NCBI RefSeq assembly: GCF_014212015.1
Contig: NZ_JACJVN010000063.1
Span: forward strand, 1-38,747
Direction of reading: 5' to 3'
Source: Cohnella lubricantis
GTDB taxonomy: Bacteria; Bacillota; Bacilli; Paenibacillales; Paenibacillaceae
Length of the DNA stretch: 38,747 nucleotides
A program made the translations under genes and the position numbers. Positions 8,052-15,842 of the stretch are shown here, piece by piece. The notes under the pieces were generated by a model. It saw nothing but the letters and a program-made list of their open reading frames with translations. It searched no databases and was not told the DNA's origin. How positions within the stretch are numbered: position 1 is the first letter of the stretch; each line of letters begins with the position of its first letter.

Positions 8052-9278
8052 ATGGATTCACAAAAGTTTAAACTCCATTTTTTATATTTTCTAATTTTTA
8101 TTTTTACATTCACTGGCTGTACTGATGGGGATATTTCACCTCATAGTAATAGACACATTGTTTTGCGAGTTGGTTTCGTAACAGAGGAAAAATTCCAACA
8201 AAGATTTGCTAATTTGATTGAGCAGGAGTTTCCCAATTATCGAGTAGAGATTGTTCCGATGAAGGATGTCATTCGATATCAGCAGTCCATTATCGATTGG
8301 ATCAAATCCAAACAAGTGGATCTACTCTATATTCCCTCCTCCAATTACCAAGAGTTAATCGATGCTAACATTTTGCGAGACTTAGAGCTTTATATGGACA
8401 GAGGTGACTTTCTCAAAGATTCAGTACTTCCTAGTGTAATGGAACTTGACCGAGCTTACGGTGGAGGGAAAGTATACGGACTCCCGACTAATTTCTATAG
8501 TGAAGCGATCGCCTATAATCAGGATCTATTTGAGCGAATGAACATCCCATTCCTAACAGACGGAATGACATGGCCTGAATTGTTTTATACGATGCAACGA
8601 TTCGAAAAAGGATTGTCTGTACATATGGCATCGCCTTTTCATTTGCTGACTCAGATGGGCCAGTCGGAACAAATTCAAATGATGAATACTGCAGATCAAA
8701 TGACGCTCAATAGTCCGACTTGGGAGACATTATGGAAGGTAGTAACGGATGCAGCAAGAAACGGCGGTATTCATTTTGATGAGGAAAATCAGAATCCATT
8801 TATTACTGGAGACAGAGCTGCGGCACTTATATCCTATGATGAATATAAAATTTTGGAGCAATCCAAGCCTTCGTTTAAGTGGTCGTTAGTATCAATGCCG
8901 ACAGGGATCACCGGCCAAACATCTTCCATCATTGCTGATGGTTATTGGTCAATCCCTGTCTCATCTAACAATCCGGAAGATGCTTGGAAGATGATAGCGT
9001 TTTTCATGAGTGGGAAAGTAGCTAAGTGGGGATACCGCTCCGATTATGGATTTTCCACTTTGAAGCAGGAAATATCATTGAACCCGGACGATGAAGATCA
9101 ACTGGAGGCGTTTTACAAAGACCATCCTCAAATACCGCTTTCACTTACTTGGTCTAGTTTTCTGCCTGACCTTGTGAACAATGTATTTACAAAAATAGTT
9201 ACTAACGAGTCGTCTGTTGAAGATGGCTTACAACAATTACAGCAACAGGCGGAAATTGAAGTTAAAAGAAAGCAATGA
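8052..9278 (+). CDS. Orphan extracellular solute-binding lipoprotein C
   Basis: 408-residue paralogue in the same family. ATG 8052 was preferred to the TTG at 8046 because AGGTGA lies about 7 bases upstream. The signal segment is strongly aromatic and ends at TGC with Cys 23. Recognisable blocks are LRVGFVTEEKFQQRF, KQVDLLYIPSSNYQELID, KVYGLPTNFYSEAIAYNQDLF, MTWPELFYTMQRFEKG and NPEDAWKMIAFFMSG. It is visibly richer in A/T than the surrounding genes, including its paralogues A and B, and it diverges most from them, which suggests separate acquisition. No transporter partners are adjacent. Confidence 0.84.
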   Translation: MDSQKFKLHFLYFLIFIFTFTGCTDGDISPHSNRHIVLRVGFVTEEKFQQRFANLIEQEFPNYRVEIVPMKDVIRYQQSIIDWIKSKQVDLLYIPSSNYQELIDANILRDLELYMDRGDFLKDSVLPSVMELDRAYGGGKVYGLPTNFYSEAIAYNQDLFERMNIPFLTDGMTWPELFYTMQRFEKGLSVHMASPFHLLTQMGQSEQIQMMNTADQMTLNSPTWETLWKVVTDAARNGGIHFDEENQNPFITGDRAAALISYDEYKILEQSKPSFKWSLVSMPTGITGQTSSIIADGYWSIPVSSNNPEDAWKMIAFFMSGKVAKWGYRSDYGFSTLKQEISLNPDDEDQLEAFYKDHPQIPLSLTWSSFLPDLVNNVFTKIVTNESSVEDGLQQLQQQAEIEVKRKQ

Positions 9279-9366
9279 TGCACTCAATCCAAGCTGATCA
9301 TTCTGGTGTATACAATTCGTAATAAGGGATTGTTTACATATCAAAATAGAAAGAAGGGAGGAACGG

Positions 9367-9753
9367 ATGGCCGTTCAAAGTAGTTCATTTACAGCCTTGA
9401 TAATCTTAGGAACTGCCACGGCGATCCCGGTTTTTGCGGCAGTCGACCCCTACGCTGAAACGGTGGCGTATATCGACTGGAGCGTAAATTACAGCAACAA
9501 GGTTAGAGGGAAGGCTTATGCTATTACTTCCAACCCGAGCATGACCAAAATAAATGTAACGGCTTCATTTTACCAAGATGGAACAAAGAAAGAAAGTGGG
9601 ACAGGCTCTACTACAAATTTAAATCAAGAAGCATATTGGCTCACAAAAGACGGAGTGTATGATGAAACAAATTCATACTCTATGGATGTTGCTTCAAGAA
9701 CCTATTATTCAGGTGGCAGCTACGACCAGCAGTACGCAAGCACCACATGGTAA
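9367..9753 (+). CDS. Small secreted protein of unknown function
   Basis: 128 residues with a strong ribosome binding site (GGGAGG at about 9355-9360). Residues 1-24 form a hydrophobic signal-like segment ending in VFA-A, unusual in having no Lys/Arg before the core. The mature part (~104 residues) has no Cys, is rich in Tyr, Ser, Thr and Asn, and has alternating polar/hydrophobic stretches (KINVTASFYQDGTKKES) suggesting a beta-sandwich. I do not recognise the family. It lies between solute-binding proteins C and D, and a perfect hairpin follows its stop by 8 bases. It could be an envelope or extracellular accessory of the cluster; this is context only. Confidence 0.7.
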   Translation: MAVQSSSFTALIILGTATAIPVFAAVDPYAETVAYIDWSVNYSNKVRGKAYAITSNPSMTKINVTASFYQDGTKKESGTGSTTNLNQEAYWLTKDGVYDETNSYSMDVASRTYYSGGSYDQQYASTTW

Positions 9754-9760
9754 ATTAAAT

Positions 9761-9796
9761 AGCAACAGAGTGGAGAGTCATCTCCACTCTGTTGCT
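9761..9796 (+). promoter_or_regulatory. Perfect 16-bp hairpin before protein D
   Basis: AGCAACAGAGTGGAGA and its exact complement TCTCCACTCTGTTGCT flank the tetraloop GTCA. No U-tract follows on the plus strand; instead AAGT and ten Gs lead to the TTG start of protein D. It may partly terminate or protect the upstream mRNA, or control access to the start. Confidence 0.85.
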
Positions 9797-9800
9797 AAGT

Positions 9801-9810
9801 GGGGGGGGGG
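9801..9810 (+). repeat. G10 homopolymer at the ribosome binding site of protein D
   Basis: Ten consecutive Gs lie 4 bases before the TTG start at 9815, and no other purine-rich Shine-Dalgarno sequence is present. Such tracts are prone to slippage; a length change would alter spacing to the start codon. Confidence 0.8.
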
Positions 9811-9814
9811 TATT

Positions 9815-11125
9815 TTGCGTAAGCTAGTCACTGCAATTATGGTCTGTTCACTTAGTCTTATTGGAAGCGGGTGTAGCCGTCCGCAGCCAGAGCCGGTAAC
9901 GATCACAGTCAATTACCCCTCCTCTCAACAATTTTACAAAATGTATGGTTATGCATTCGAGGAGGCTCATCCAAACATAACGGTTCAAGTGGTTCCGGAT
10001 CTAATGAAGGGAACGGATTCTCCTCCCTCTACAGACGTTGTCTATATGAACAGCCAGCCGCTCTTCGAACAACGGATCGAGCGGGGGGAACTAATAAGAT
10101 TAGATTCTTTGATCCGTCAATCGAAATTTCAGATCGACTCTATGACTCCAATCGTTACTTCTATGCTCAAATCAGCAGGCAACGGCGAACTCTACGGATT
10201 GGCGGCCACATTTCAATCAGATGCTCTGTTTTACAACAAACGATTGTTCAACGAATATCAAGTCCCTTATCCTCACGACCAAATGAGTTGGGATGAGGTG
10301 CTTGAGCTCGCCGAACGATTCCCACATCAGAACAATGACGGCATGCCCTTATATGGGATGCAAATGAATTTTTATAAGAATGTATCCTTTAACTACATTT
10401 TGGATATGGGAGCAACGGAGGGCCTGTCTTACATCGATCCTAATACATTAAAGATAACAATGAACACGGAGAAATGGGAGAGAATCTGGAATGTCGCTGT
10501 TAGCGCCTTCCAGTCCGGTTCGATATACGACAAAGGGGAGGATGCTGCCGAGGAAAGCGTAGGGCATCCGCCTTTCTATATGGAACAAGCAGCCATGACC
10601 AAAGCTTCTTTTATAACCGCCTATAATTTTGAACCATTCTCTCAATATCAGGATGGGAGAACGATAGAATGGGGTGTGGTGACAGTCCCGGTTGATCCGA
10701 GCAATTCAACGTTGTCTCATTCATATTCGATTTTCGACATCTATGGGATATCCTCTTCAGCTAGTCATCAGCAAGAAGCTTGGGAGTTGATCCAATTCAT
10801 CGCCGGCGATTCGAAAAACAATCATTACCTTACTCAGGCCAATGTCGGTCGCGGCCTGCCTGTGAATCTTGACGACATGAAGCCGATTCCGGGGCATGAC
10901 CTCTCTCCGCTTTACCGTTTGTTACCGGCGGATGAACCTGTTAATCCATATTTACTGATGGATGCATCCATCCTAGATTCCTTCGCAGATGCAGCCCAGC
11001 AGATCCTAGACGAAGCCATTGCTGGAGAGATTACGATTGAAGAAGCGTTGGAGAGAGTGGAGCGAGAAGGACAGTCCGCTGTTGACGAAGCAAGGAATAA
11101 ACTAACAGTGGGCGGTCGAAAATGA
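9815..11125 (+). CDS. Orphan extracellular solute-binding lipoprotein D
   Basis: 436-residue paralogue. The frame is open upstream to 9659, but only from TTG 9815 does it begin with a proper lipoprotein signal (MRKLVTAIMVCSLSLIGSGC, Cys 20). Shared blocks: TITVNYPSSQQFYKMYGYAF, STDVVYMNSQPLFEQ, NGELYGLAATFQSDALFYNK, MSWDEVLELAERFP and QQEAWELIQFIAGD. It resembles protein A most closely in the hinge block. Translation depends on a G10 tract immediately upstream, behind a perfect hairpin. No permease or ATPase follows; a terminator and an IS30 remnant come next. Confidence 0.84.
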   Translation: MRKLVTAIMVCSLSLIGSGCSRPQPEPVTITVNYPSSQQFYKMYGYAFEEAHPNITVQVVPDLMKGTDSPPSTDVVYMNSQPLFEQRIERGELIRLDSLIRQSKFQIDSMTPIVTSMLKSAGNGELYGLAATFQSDALFYNKRLFNEYQVPYPHDQMSWDEVLELAERFPHQNNDGMPLYGMQMNFYKNVSFNYILDMGATEGLSYIDPNTLKITMNTEKWERIWNVAVSAFQSGSIYDKGEDAAEESVGHPPFYMEQAAMTKASFITAYNFEPFSQYQDGRTIEWGVVTVPVDPSNSTLSHSYSIFDIYGISSSASHQQEAWELIQFIAGDSKNNHYLTQANVGRGLPVNLDDMKPIPGHDLSPLYRLLPADEPVNPYLLMDASILDSFADAAQQILDEAIAGEITIEEALERVEREGQSAVDEARNKLTVGGRK

Positions 11126-11153
11126 TATTTTAAAGCCAGATCCGCAACAAATC

Positions 11154-11204
11154 AGCGCCGTCGCGTCTGCCTCTCTGGCGGCATTGCTTACGGCGCTTTA
11201 TTGT
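11154..11204 (+). terminator. Terminator after protein D
   Basis: AGCGCCGT (11154-11161) pairs with ACGGCGCT (11190-11197); the interior holds further GC pairing (GTCTGCC with GGCGGC), and TTATTGTTG follows. Position 29 bases after the stop fits an intrinsic terminator. Confidence 0.65.
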
Positions 11205-11207
11205 TGT

Positions 11208-11232
11208 GACGGATTGTCAAGCTAAGTGCGAC
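11208..11232 (+). repeat. IS30-type terminal inverted repeat (right remnant)
   Basis: GACGGATTGT, a variable hexamer, then AAGTGCGAC, about 20 of 25 bases identical with 7475-7499 in the same direction. It adjoins the 3' end of a transposase fragment on the minus strand. Confidence 0.65.
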
Positions 11233-11527
11233 TGTTCATCCATGAATGCTTCGTGAGCAGATTTCCAGTCAGGGCATTTTCGAGGCCGGTTCTTGATGAG
11301 GCGTATGGCTTCCGAAAGTTCCTCGTCTGTGACAGCGGCGAAATCGTGTCCCTTTGGGAAGAACTCTCGTAATAAACCATTGGCATTCTCATTGGAACCG
11401 CGCTGCCATGAAGAATAAGGATCTGCGAAGTAGACCTTGATGTCGTGAACTTTCTCTAGCGCAGCATAGCAAGCAAACTCCTTCCCTCGATCGGTCGTAG
11501 CCGTCTTGAAGGCTCCTTGTGGGTCGT
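11217..11527 (-). pseudogene. IS30-family transposase, C-terminal fragment
   Basis: The minus strand reads continuously from about AFKTATTDRGKEFACYAALE through DPYSSWQRGSNENANGLLRE and FFPKGHDFAAVTDEELSEAI to NRPRKCPDWKSAHEAF and a TGA stop at 11217-11219. This is the end of an IS30 DDE domain, keeping the second Asp (TTDRG) and the Glu (NENANG). The N-terminal two-thirds, with the DNA-binding domain and first Asp, are gone; the frame meets the DUF975 gene directly. It comes from a copy oriented opposite to the 7580 fragment, so the two are not halves of one element. Confidence 0.9.
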
Positions 11528-12172
11528 TTAGTTGGTGAACGCAGCCGAACCTGGTACTGGCGGCGGAGGAGGAGGAACTTCGGCCGAACGGCTCCGCAGA
11601 TCCTCATAGAAGTGAGCCTCAGCCGTAGTGATGTAGGGCACGACCCACAAGAGACCGATGCCAAGCGGAATGCTCCCCAGAATATACCACCCGATAAATG
11701 TCAGATACAGGACGAACAAGCGCCACTTATGCCCCTTCATCATCTGCTTGCTTTGGCTAATCGCCTCCAGAGGACCGATCTCCGGGTTGTCTCTCAGAAT
11801 GTAATAGGCCATCTTATACCGGAAGGCTGCGATGATGCCCGGAATAATGAATAACAGCGTCCAGAGAAAAGTGAAGATTCCCATTAGCAAGCAAAGCAAG
11901 AACGCATCGACAAACCGCTCGAACCCGCTGAAGACAGCTCTGACCCCTAAGCCCTCACCTCGGGCGACTCCAAGGAAGAAGGCGTAGAAGCCCAAAGCCA
12001 GCGGCCCCGCAAGCAACAGCTCCACAATCCATCCGATGAATGGGATGTAGTTTAAGGAGCCGATCACCATTGCCGCAATGAGGTAAATAATCGTTGCTCC
12101 GACTGCCTTGCCCCAGTTGCCATCCAGACTTTCTCTTGCCCATGCGCGAATCTCCGCACTTCTTGGCACCAT
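11528..12172 (-). CDS. DUF975 family integral membrane protein
   Basis: 214 residues from ATG 12172, selected because AAAGGTGG lies about 9 bases upstream; the GTG at 12187 overlaps that site. The N-terminal motif AEIRAWARESLDGNWGKAVG is the usual cytoplasmic entry of DUF975 proteins, followed by about five membrane spans and a C-terminal stretch PYITTAEAHFYEDLR, then a poly-proline tail (PPPPPPVPG). Known members are Firmicute membrane proteins without a defined function. The stop codon abuts an IS30 fragment, so its transcription terminator may have been displaced. Not linked functionally to its neighbours. Confidence 0.82.
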   Translation of the reverse strand: MVPRSAEIRAWARESLDGNWGKAVGATIIYLIAAMVIGSLNYIPFIGWIVELLLAGPLALGFYAFFLGVARGEGLGVRAVFSGFERFVDAFLLCLLMGIFTFLWTLLFIIPGIIAAFRYKMAYYILRDNPEIGPLEAISQSKQMMKGHKWRLFVLYLTFIGWYILGSIPLGIGLLWVVPYITTAEAHFYEDLRSRSAEVPPPPPPVPGSAAFTN

Positions 12173-12300
12173 TCCGATTAACGCCACCTTTGCAATTAAG
12201 AATCATAAGCAGCTCAGCAGAATCAGCTCTATAGTTTATTCGCGCCTGTACACTCTCAAGAACGTTAAGCCGAATATTAAGGGCAAGATCCAAACGGAAT

Positions 12301-12329
12301 AGCCCGGCATCCATGTAGGATACCGGGCT
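12301..12329 (-). terminator. Terminator after the malic enzyme
   Basis: AGCCCGGTATCC and GGATGCCGGGCT (minus strand) form a 12-bp stem with one G-U pair and a 5-base loop, 36 bases after the malic enzyme stop. The following run ATTCCGTTT is only moderately T-rich. Confidence 0.6.
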
Positions 12330-12364
12330 AACTCAAGCTTGCCATTATAGCGCTGTTAACATCA

Positions 12365-13768
12365 TCATCTAAAGTCCGGCGGCGTGCGGCGCGCGACCCC
12401 GGTCAGGATCGCCGTCTCGACGACGGCGTGCCGCACCTTGGCGACGACCTGCTCGTTGAAGATACTCGGAATAATATAATGCTCGTTCAGCTCGTTCTCG
12501 GTGACCACGGAGGCGATCGCCCGCGCGGCGGCCAGCTTCATCGGCTCGTTGATCCGGCGGGCTCGGCAATCGAGCGCTCCGCGGAACACGCCTGGGAACA
12601 CGAGCACGTTGTTGATCTGGTTCGGGTAATCGCTTCTTCCCGTCGCGAATACTTTGACGAGCGGCATCGCCACTTCGGGATTAATCTCCGGATTCGGATT
12701 CGCCATCGCGAAGACGATGCGGTCCGGCGCCATCGAGGCGACGTCTTCCGCGGACAGCACGTTGCCGCGCGACACGCCGATGAAGATGTCGGCGCCGCGG
12801 ATGACATCGCTAAGCTTGCCGGGCTCCGCCTCCACCTGCGGCTGCTCCGCCAGCCATTGCCACATCGGATGCTCGTAGCTTCCGCCCCGCACGATCGCCC
12901 CGTCGCGGTCGACCGGCACGAGCCGGCGAACGCCTGCGGCCAGAAGCATCTTGCAGATAGATACGCCCGCCGCTCCGATGCCGTTCACGACGACGCGCAC
13001 TTGGTCGATGCGCTTGCCGGCTACCTTGAGCGCGTTCAGAATGCCCGCGATGACAACGATGGCGGTGCCGTGCTGATCGTCGTGGAACACCGGAATCTCC
13101 AGCTCCTCCTCGAGCCGCTTCTCGATCTCGAAGCAGCGCGGCGACGCGATATCCTCCAGGTTAATCCCGCCGAAGATCGGCGCGATCGCCTTGATCGTTC
13201 GGATGATCTCCTCGGTGTCCTTCGTGTCGAGGCAGATCGGGAACGCATCAACGCCCGCGAGCTGCTTGAACAGCATCGCCTTGCCTTCCATGACCGGAGC
13301 CGCCGCGTAGGGACCGACATCGCCAAGCCCGAGTACAGCCGTGCCGTCGGAAACGACGGCAACCGTATTGCGCTTGATCGTCAGGGAATAAGCTTTGTCC
13401 GGCGATTCGTGAATCGCCATCGACACCCGGGCGACGCCCGGCGTATAGACGCGCGACAGATCGTCGCGGTTGCGGATCGCCATCGTCGGCTGGACGGAGA
13501 TCTTCCCGCCAAGGTGCGCGAGGAAGGTTCGGTCGGAGACGTTGACCAGACGGAGGCCATCCATCTTCTCCAACGATTCAACAACCAGCGACTCTCCGTT
13601 CTCCGTCACATCAACCGTAATATCGCGGACCGAATGCTCCTGCCCCGGGCGAATGACGTCGATCGAGATGATGTCACCCCCCGCCTGACCAATCGCCGCT
13701 GCAACATCGCCGAAATGGAGAAGCGAATGGTTCATTTCCACCCGCAGAATGATACTGTTGTATGCCAT
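12365..13768 (-). CDS. Malic enzyme with N-terminal ACT domain
   Basis: 467 residues. It oxidatively decarboxylates malate to pyruvate with NAD(P)+, linking the TCA cycle to pyruvate in the cytosol. Residues 1-80 look like an ACT regulatory domain (GGDIISIDVIRPGQEHSVRD), so allosteric control by a small ligand is likely. The catalytic part starts near residue 90 with the family block RVYTPGVARV, then TAVLGLGDVGPYAAAPVMEGK, metal-binding INLEDIASPRCFEIE, HDDQHGTA and the dinucleotide loop VVNGIGAAGVSI. The length beyond the ~410 residues of YtsJ-type enzymes is explained by the ACT domain. Cofactor preference cannot be assigned by eye. Monocistronic, with an AAGGGG site about 13 bases before ATG. 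Confidence 0.93.
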   Translation of the reverse strand: MAYNSIILRVEMNHSLLHFGDVAAAIGQAGGDIISIDVIRPGQEHSVRDITVDVTENGESLVVESLEKMDGLRLVNVSDRTFLAHLGGKISVQPTMAIRNRDDLSRVYTPGVARVSMAIHESPDKAYSLTIKRNTVAVVSDGTAVLGLGDVGPYAAAPVMEGKAMLFKQLAGVDAFPICLDTKDTEEIIRTIKAIAPIFGGINLEDIASPRCFEIEKRLEEELEIPVFHDDQHGTAIVVIAGILNALKVAGKRIDQVRVVVNGIGAAGVSICKMLLAAGVRRLVPVDRDGAIVRGGSYEHPMWQWLAEQPQVEAEPGKLSDVIRGADIFIGVSRGNVLSAEDVASMAPDRIVFAMANPNPEINPEVAMPLVKVFATGRSDYPNQINNVLVFPGVFRGALDCRARRINEPMKLAAARAIASVVTENELNEHYIIPSIFNEQVVAKVRHAVVETAILTGVARRTPPDFR

Positions 13769-13884
13769 GTCGTCATCGATGCCCCTTTATGATATGGTTC
13801 CCGCCGCCAATCAATTCCAGTATGGTCGAATCAGGTGTACGCAAGACTTCGCCGCAAGACTCGCGTAATCCTTCCACAACGAGT

Positions 13885-15024
13885 TCAGCAGCGTTCGATC
13901 AGGCGTGCGAGCAGCAGGGTCCTGCGAGGAATCTCCTCCAGCTCCACATATTCCTTCGGGGAATGGGCGAAGTCGCCGCGCGCACCGAGTCCGTCCAAGG
14001 TAGGGATGCCTAGGGCGGCGGTGAAGTTACCGTCGCTGACGCCCCCTGTGGCCGCTTCCGGGAGGTTCAGGTTCAGTTCGTCTTGGGCAATCTGCCGGGC
14101 CAGCCGATACAGCCTTCCGGCCTCCTCTGTTCGGACCATCGGAGGCCGCAGCATCCCGCCGCTTATCGTCAGCTTCGCGAAGGGGAGCTTCGGCTTCAAG
14201 CCCATGACGGCTTCGTGGATGCGTTCGGCTTCCTCCTTCGTCGCCACCCGGACGTCGATCTCCGCCTCTGCGCTGCCGGCCACCACATTGCTAGCAATGC
14301 CGCCATGAATGATGCCCACATTCACGCTCGTGCCGGTCTCGAAGTTATTCAACGCCTGCAGCGCCTGGATCTGATAGGAGAGCTCATGGATCGCCGACAC
14401 GCCCTTCGACGGGTCGACGCCCGCATGGGCGGACACGCCTTCGATGACGAGCTTGTAGCGGCCGCTGCCCTTGCGCGCCGTCTTCAAAGCGCCGTTCGGC
14501 TCCATCGGCGGCTCAAGCACGAGTACGGCGCTCGCGGATCCCGCCTCTTCTTCGATGGCCGCACGGGACGTGACGCTGCTAATCTCTTCATCGCTGTTGA
14601 TGAACACCGCGACCGTCTTGTCCGCGGGGAACCTGCCGGCTTCCTTCAGCGCCTTCAGCGCGAACATCGCCTGCAGCAGCCCCGCCTTCATATCGTACAC
14701 GCCCGGGCCATAGGCGCGTCCGCCGCGAATCGTGAATGGCCTGCGCTCCGCTTCGCCCGCCGGCCACACCGTGTCCAGATGGCCGAGCAGCAGCACGCGG
14801 CGTTCCCCTTCTCCGGCTTCGCACAGAAGCCGGTCTCCGTACTCTCGGTTCGGCTGGCGGCTCACGCGGCCGCCGACGATCCGTTCAAATTGGAACGCAT
14901 ACCAATCCGCCATGCGATCGGTATGCGTCTTGTCGGAGGACGGTGAATCCATATTCACGCTTTCTTCAAGGAGCTTCAGCAGTTCCGGCATGTAAGATTG
15001 TATGAGCTGGTAGATGTCTGTCAT
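13885..15024 (-). CDS. M20 family metallopeptidase (carboxypeptidase-like)
   Basis: 379 residues from ATG 15024, preferred because AAAGG lies just upstream; an ATG at 15039 overlaps the permease stop without a ribosome binding site. M20 zinc-site motifs are visible: LLGHLDTVWPAG (His, Asp), GPGVYDMKAG (bridging Asp), INSDEEISS (catalytic Glu and ligand Glu), and the late HSPKEYVELEE His. The dimerisation insert GVSAHAGVDPSKGVSAIHEL resembles glutamate carboxypeptidase (CPG2). No signal peptide, so it is cytosolic. As last gene of an importer operon it probably trims the imported compound, for example releasing an amino acid from an amide- or peptide-linked conjugate; the substrate is unknown. 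Confidence 0.9.
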   Translation of the reverse strand: MTDIYQLIQSYMPELLKLLEESVNMDSPSSDKTHTDRMADWYAFQFERIVGGRVSRQPNREYGDRLLCEAGEGERRVLLLGHLDTVWPAGEAERRPFTIRGGRAYGPGVYDMKAGLLQAMFALKALKEAGRFPADKTVAVFINSDEEISSVTSRAAIEEEAGSASAVLVLEPPMEPNGALKTARKGSGRYKLVIEGVSAHAGVDPSKGVSAIHELSYQIQALQALNNFETGTSVNVGIIHGGIASNVVAGSAEAEIDVRVATKEEAERIHEAVMGLKPKLPFAKLTISGGMLRPPMVRTEEAGRLYRLARQIAQDELNLNLPEAATGGVSDGNFTAALGIPTLDGLGARGDFAHSPKEYVELEEIPRRTLLLARLIERC

Positions 15025-15038
15025 AAGACGACCTTTCA

Positions 15039-15842
15039 TTAGGAGTGTGATTGGGTATTCACGCCGAACAACCGATCCAGACCGTAGACCTTCTCCAAGA
15101 GAAAGATAAAGACGACGCTAAGCAAGATCACGACCGATGAGATGGAGGCGACCAGCGGGTCCAGAATCTCCTTCATGTAGCTGAAGATCGCCAGCGGCAG
15201 CGTGGTGGACGTAGGCGTGACGAGGAACAGCGACACGGTGACGTTATCGAACGACGTCAGGAACGAGAAGATGAACCCGGATAGGACCGCCGGCCTCACG
15301 AGCGGCAGCGTAATATCCCAGAATACTCTCATCGAATTGGCCCCCAGCATATAAGCGGCCCGCTCCAGCGTATAGTCGTAAGTGCTCAGTCCGGTCAGCA
15401 CGAGACGCACGACATACGGAATGGAGATCAGAATATGCGCCAGCAGCAGCCCCGCGAACGTGCCCGCTATACTGATACGCGTGAAGAAGATTAGCGCGGC
15501 GATACCGATAATGATGGCCGGCACGGTCAGAGGCGACAGCAGCAGCGCACTGATGAATTTGCGTCCCGGAAACTTGAACTTGCTGATCGCCAGCGCCGCG
15601 ATCGTGCCGACAACGGTAGCCGCAGCCGCTGAGATGACCGCCAGCTTCAAGCTGTACTTGAAGGCGTCCACGAACTGCGGCCGATCCAGAATCTTCTCGT
15701 ACCACCGCATGGAGACGCCCTCCGGCGGAAACGTCAGGAAGTTCGAATCCGTGAACGAGGTCGGGATGATCACGATCAGCGGCGAGATGACGAACAGCAG
15801 AACGATGAACGTAATGATCCCAAGCCATGGTATTCGTCTCAT
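15039..15842 (-). CDS. PotC-type ABC transporter permease
   Basis: 267-residue inner-membrane permease of the spermidine/putrescine-type branch. Six membrane spans can be traced, starting with the N-terminal segment WLGIITFIVLLFVISPLIVI. The ATPase-contact loop is ERAAYMLGANSMRVFWDITLP (EAA motif). Usual length for PotC. Its start overlaps the PotB-like gene by 4 bases (15839-15842), and its stop overlaps the region of the M20 start. Polyamine specificity should not be assumed, since the same family moves phosphonates, iron, thiamine and other amines. Confidence 0.9.
   Translation of the reverse strand: MRRIPWLGIITFIVLLFVISPLIVIIPTSFTDSNFLTFPPEGVSMRWYEKILDRPQFVDAFKYSLKLAVISAAAATVVGTIAALAISKFKFPGRKFISALLLSPLTVPAIIIGIAALIFFTRISIAGTFAGLLLAHILISIPYVVRLVLTGLSTYDYTLERAAYMLGANSMRVFWDITLPLVRPAVLSGFIFSFLTSFDNVTVSLFLVTPTSTTLPLAIFSYMKEILDPLVASISSVVILLSVVFIFLLEKVYGLDRLFGVNTQSHS

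Noticed and set aside
9659..9814. N-terminal extension of protein D from ATG 9659
   Set aside because: It would overlap the secreted protein gene, translate through the hairpin and G tract, and bury the lipoprotein signal about 50 residues inside the product.
7475..11527. Intact IS30 composite transposon carrying proteins C and D
   Set aside because: Both flanking elements are truncated, the transposases are broken, and the orientation of the ends does not fit a simple composite element.
12428..13792. 454-residue plus-strand open frame opposite the malic enzyme
   Set aside because: Composition is dominated by Arg/His/Asp, as is typical of the antisense of a GC-rich gene; the minus-strand frame has all malic enzyme motifs.
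14083..14946. 287-residue plus-strand open frame within the M20 gene
   Set aside because: Antisense shadow; no ribosome binding site, and low-complexity Arg/His-rich product.
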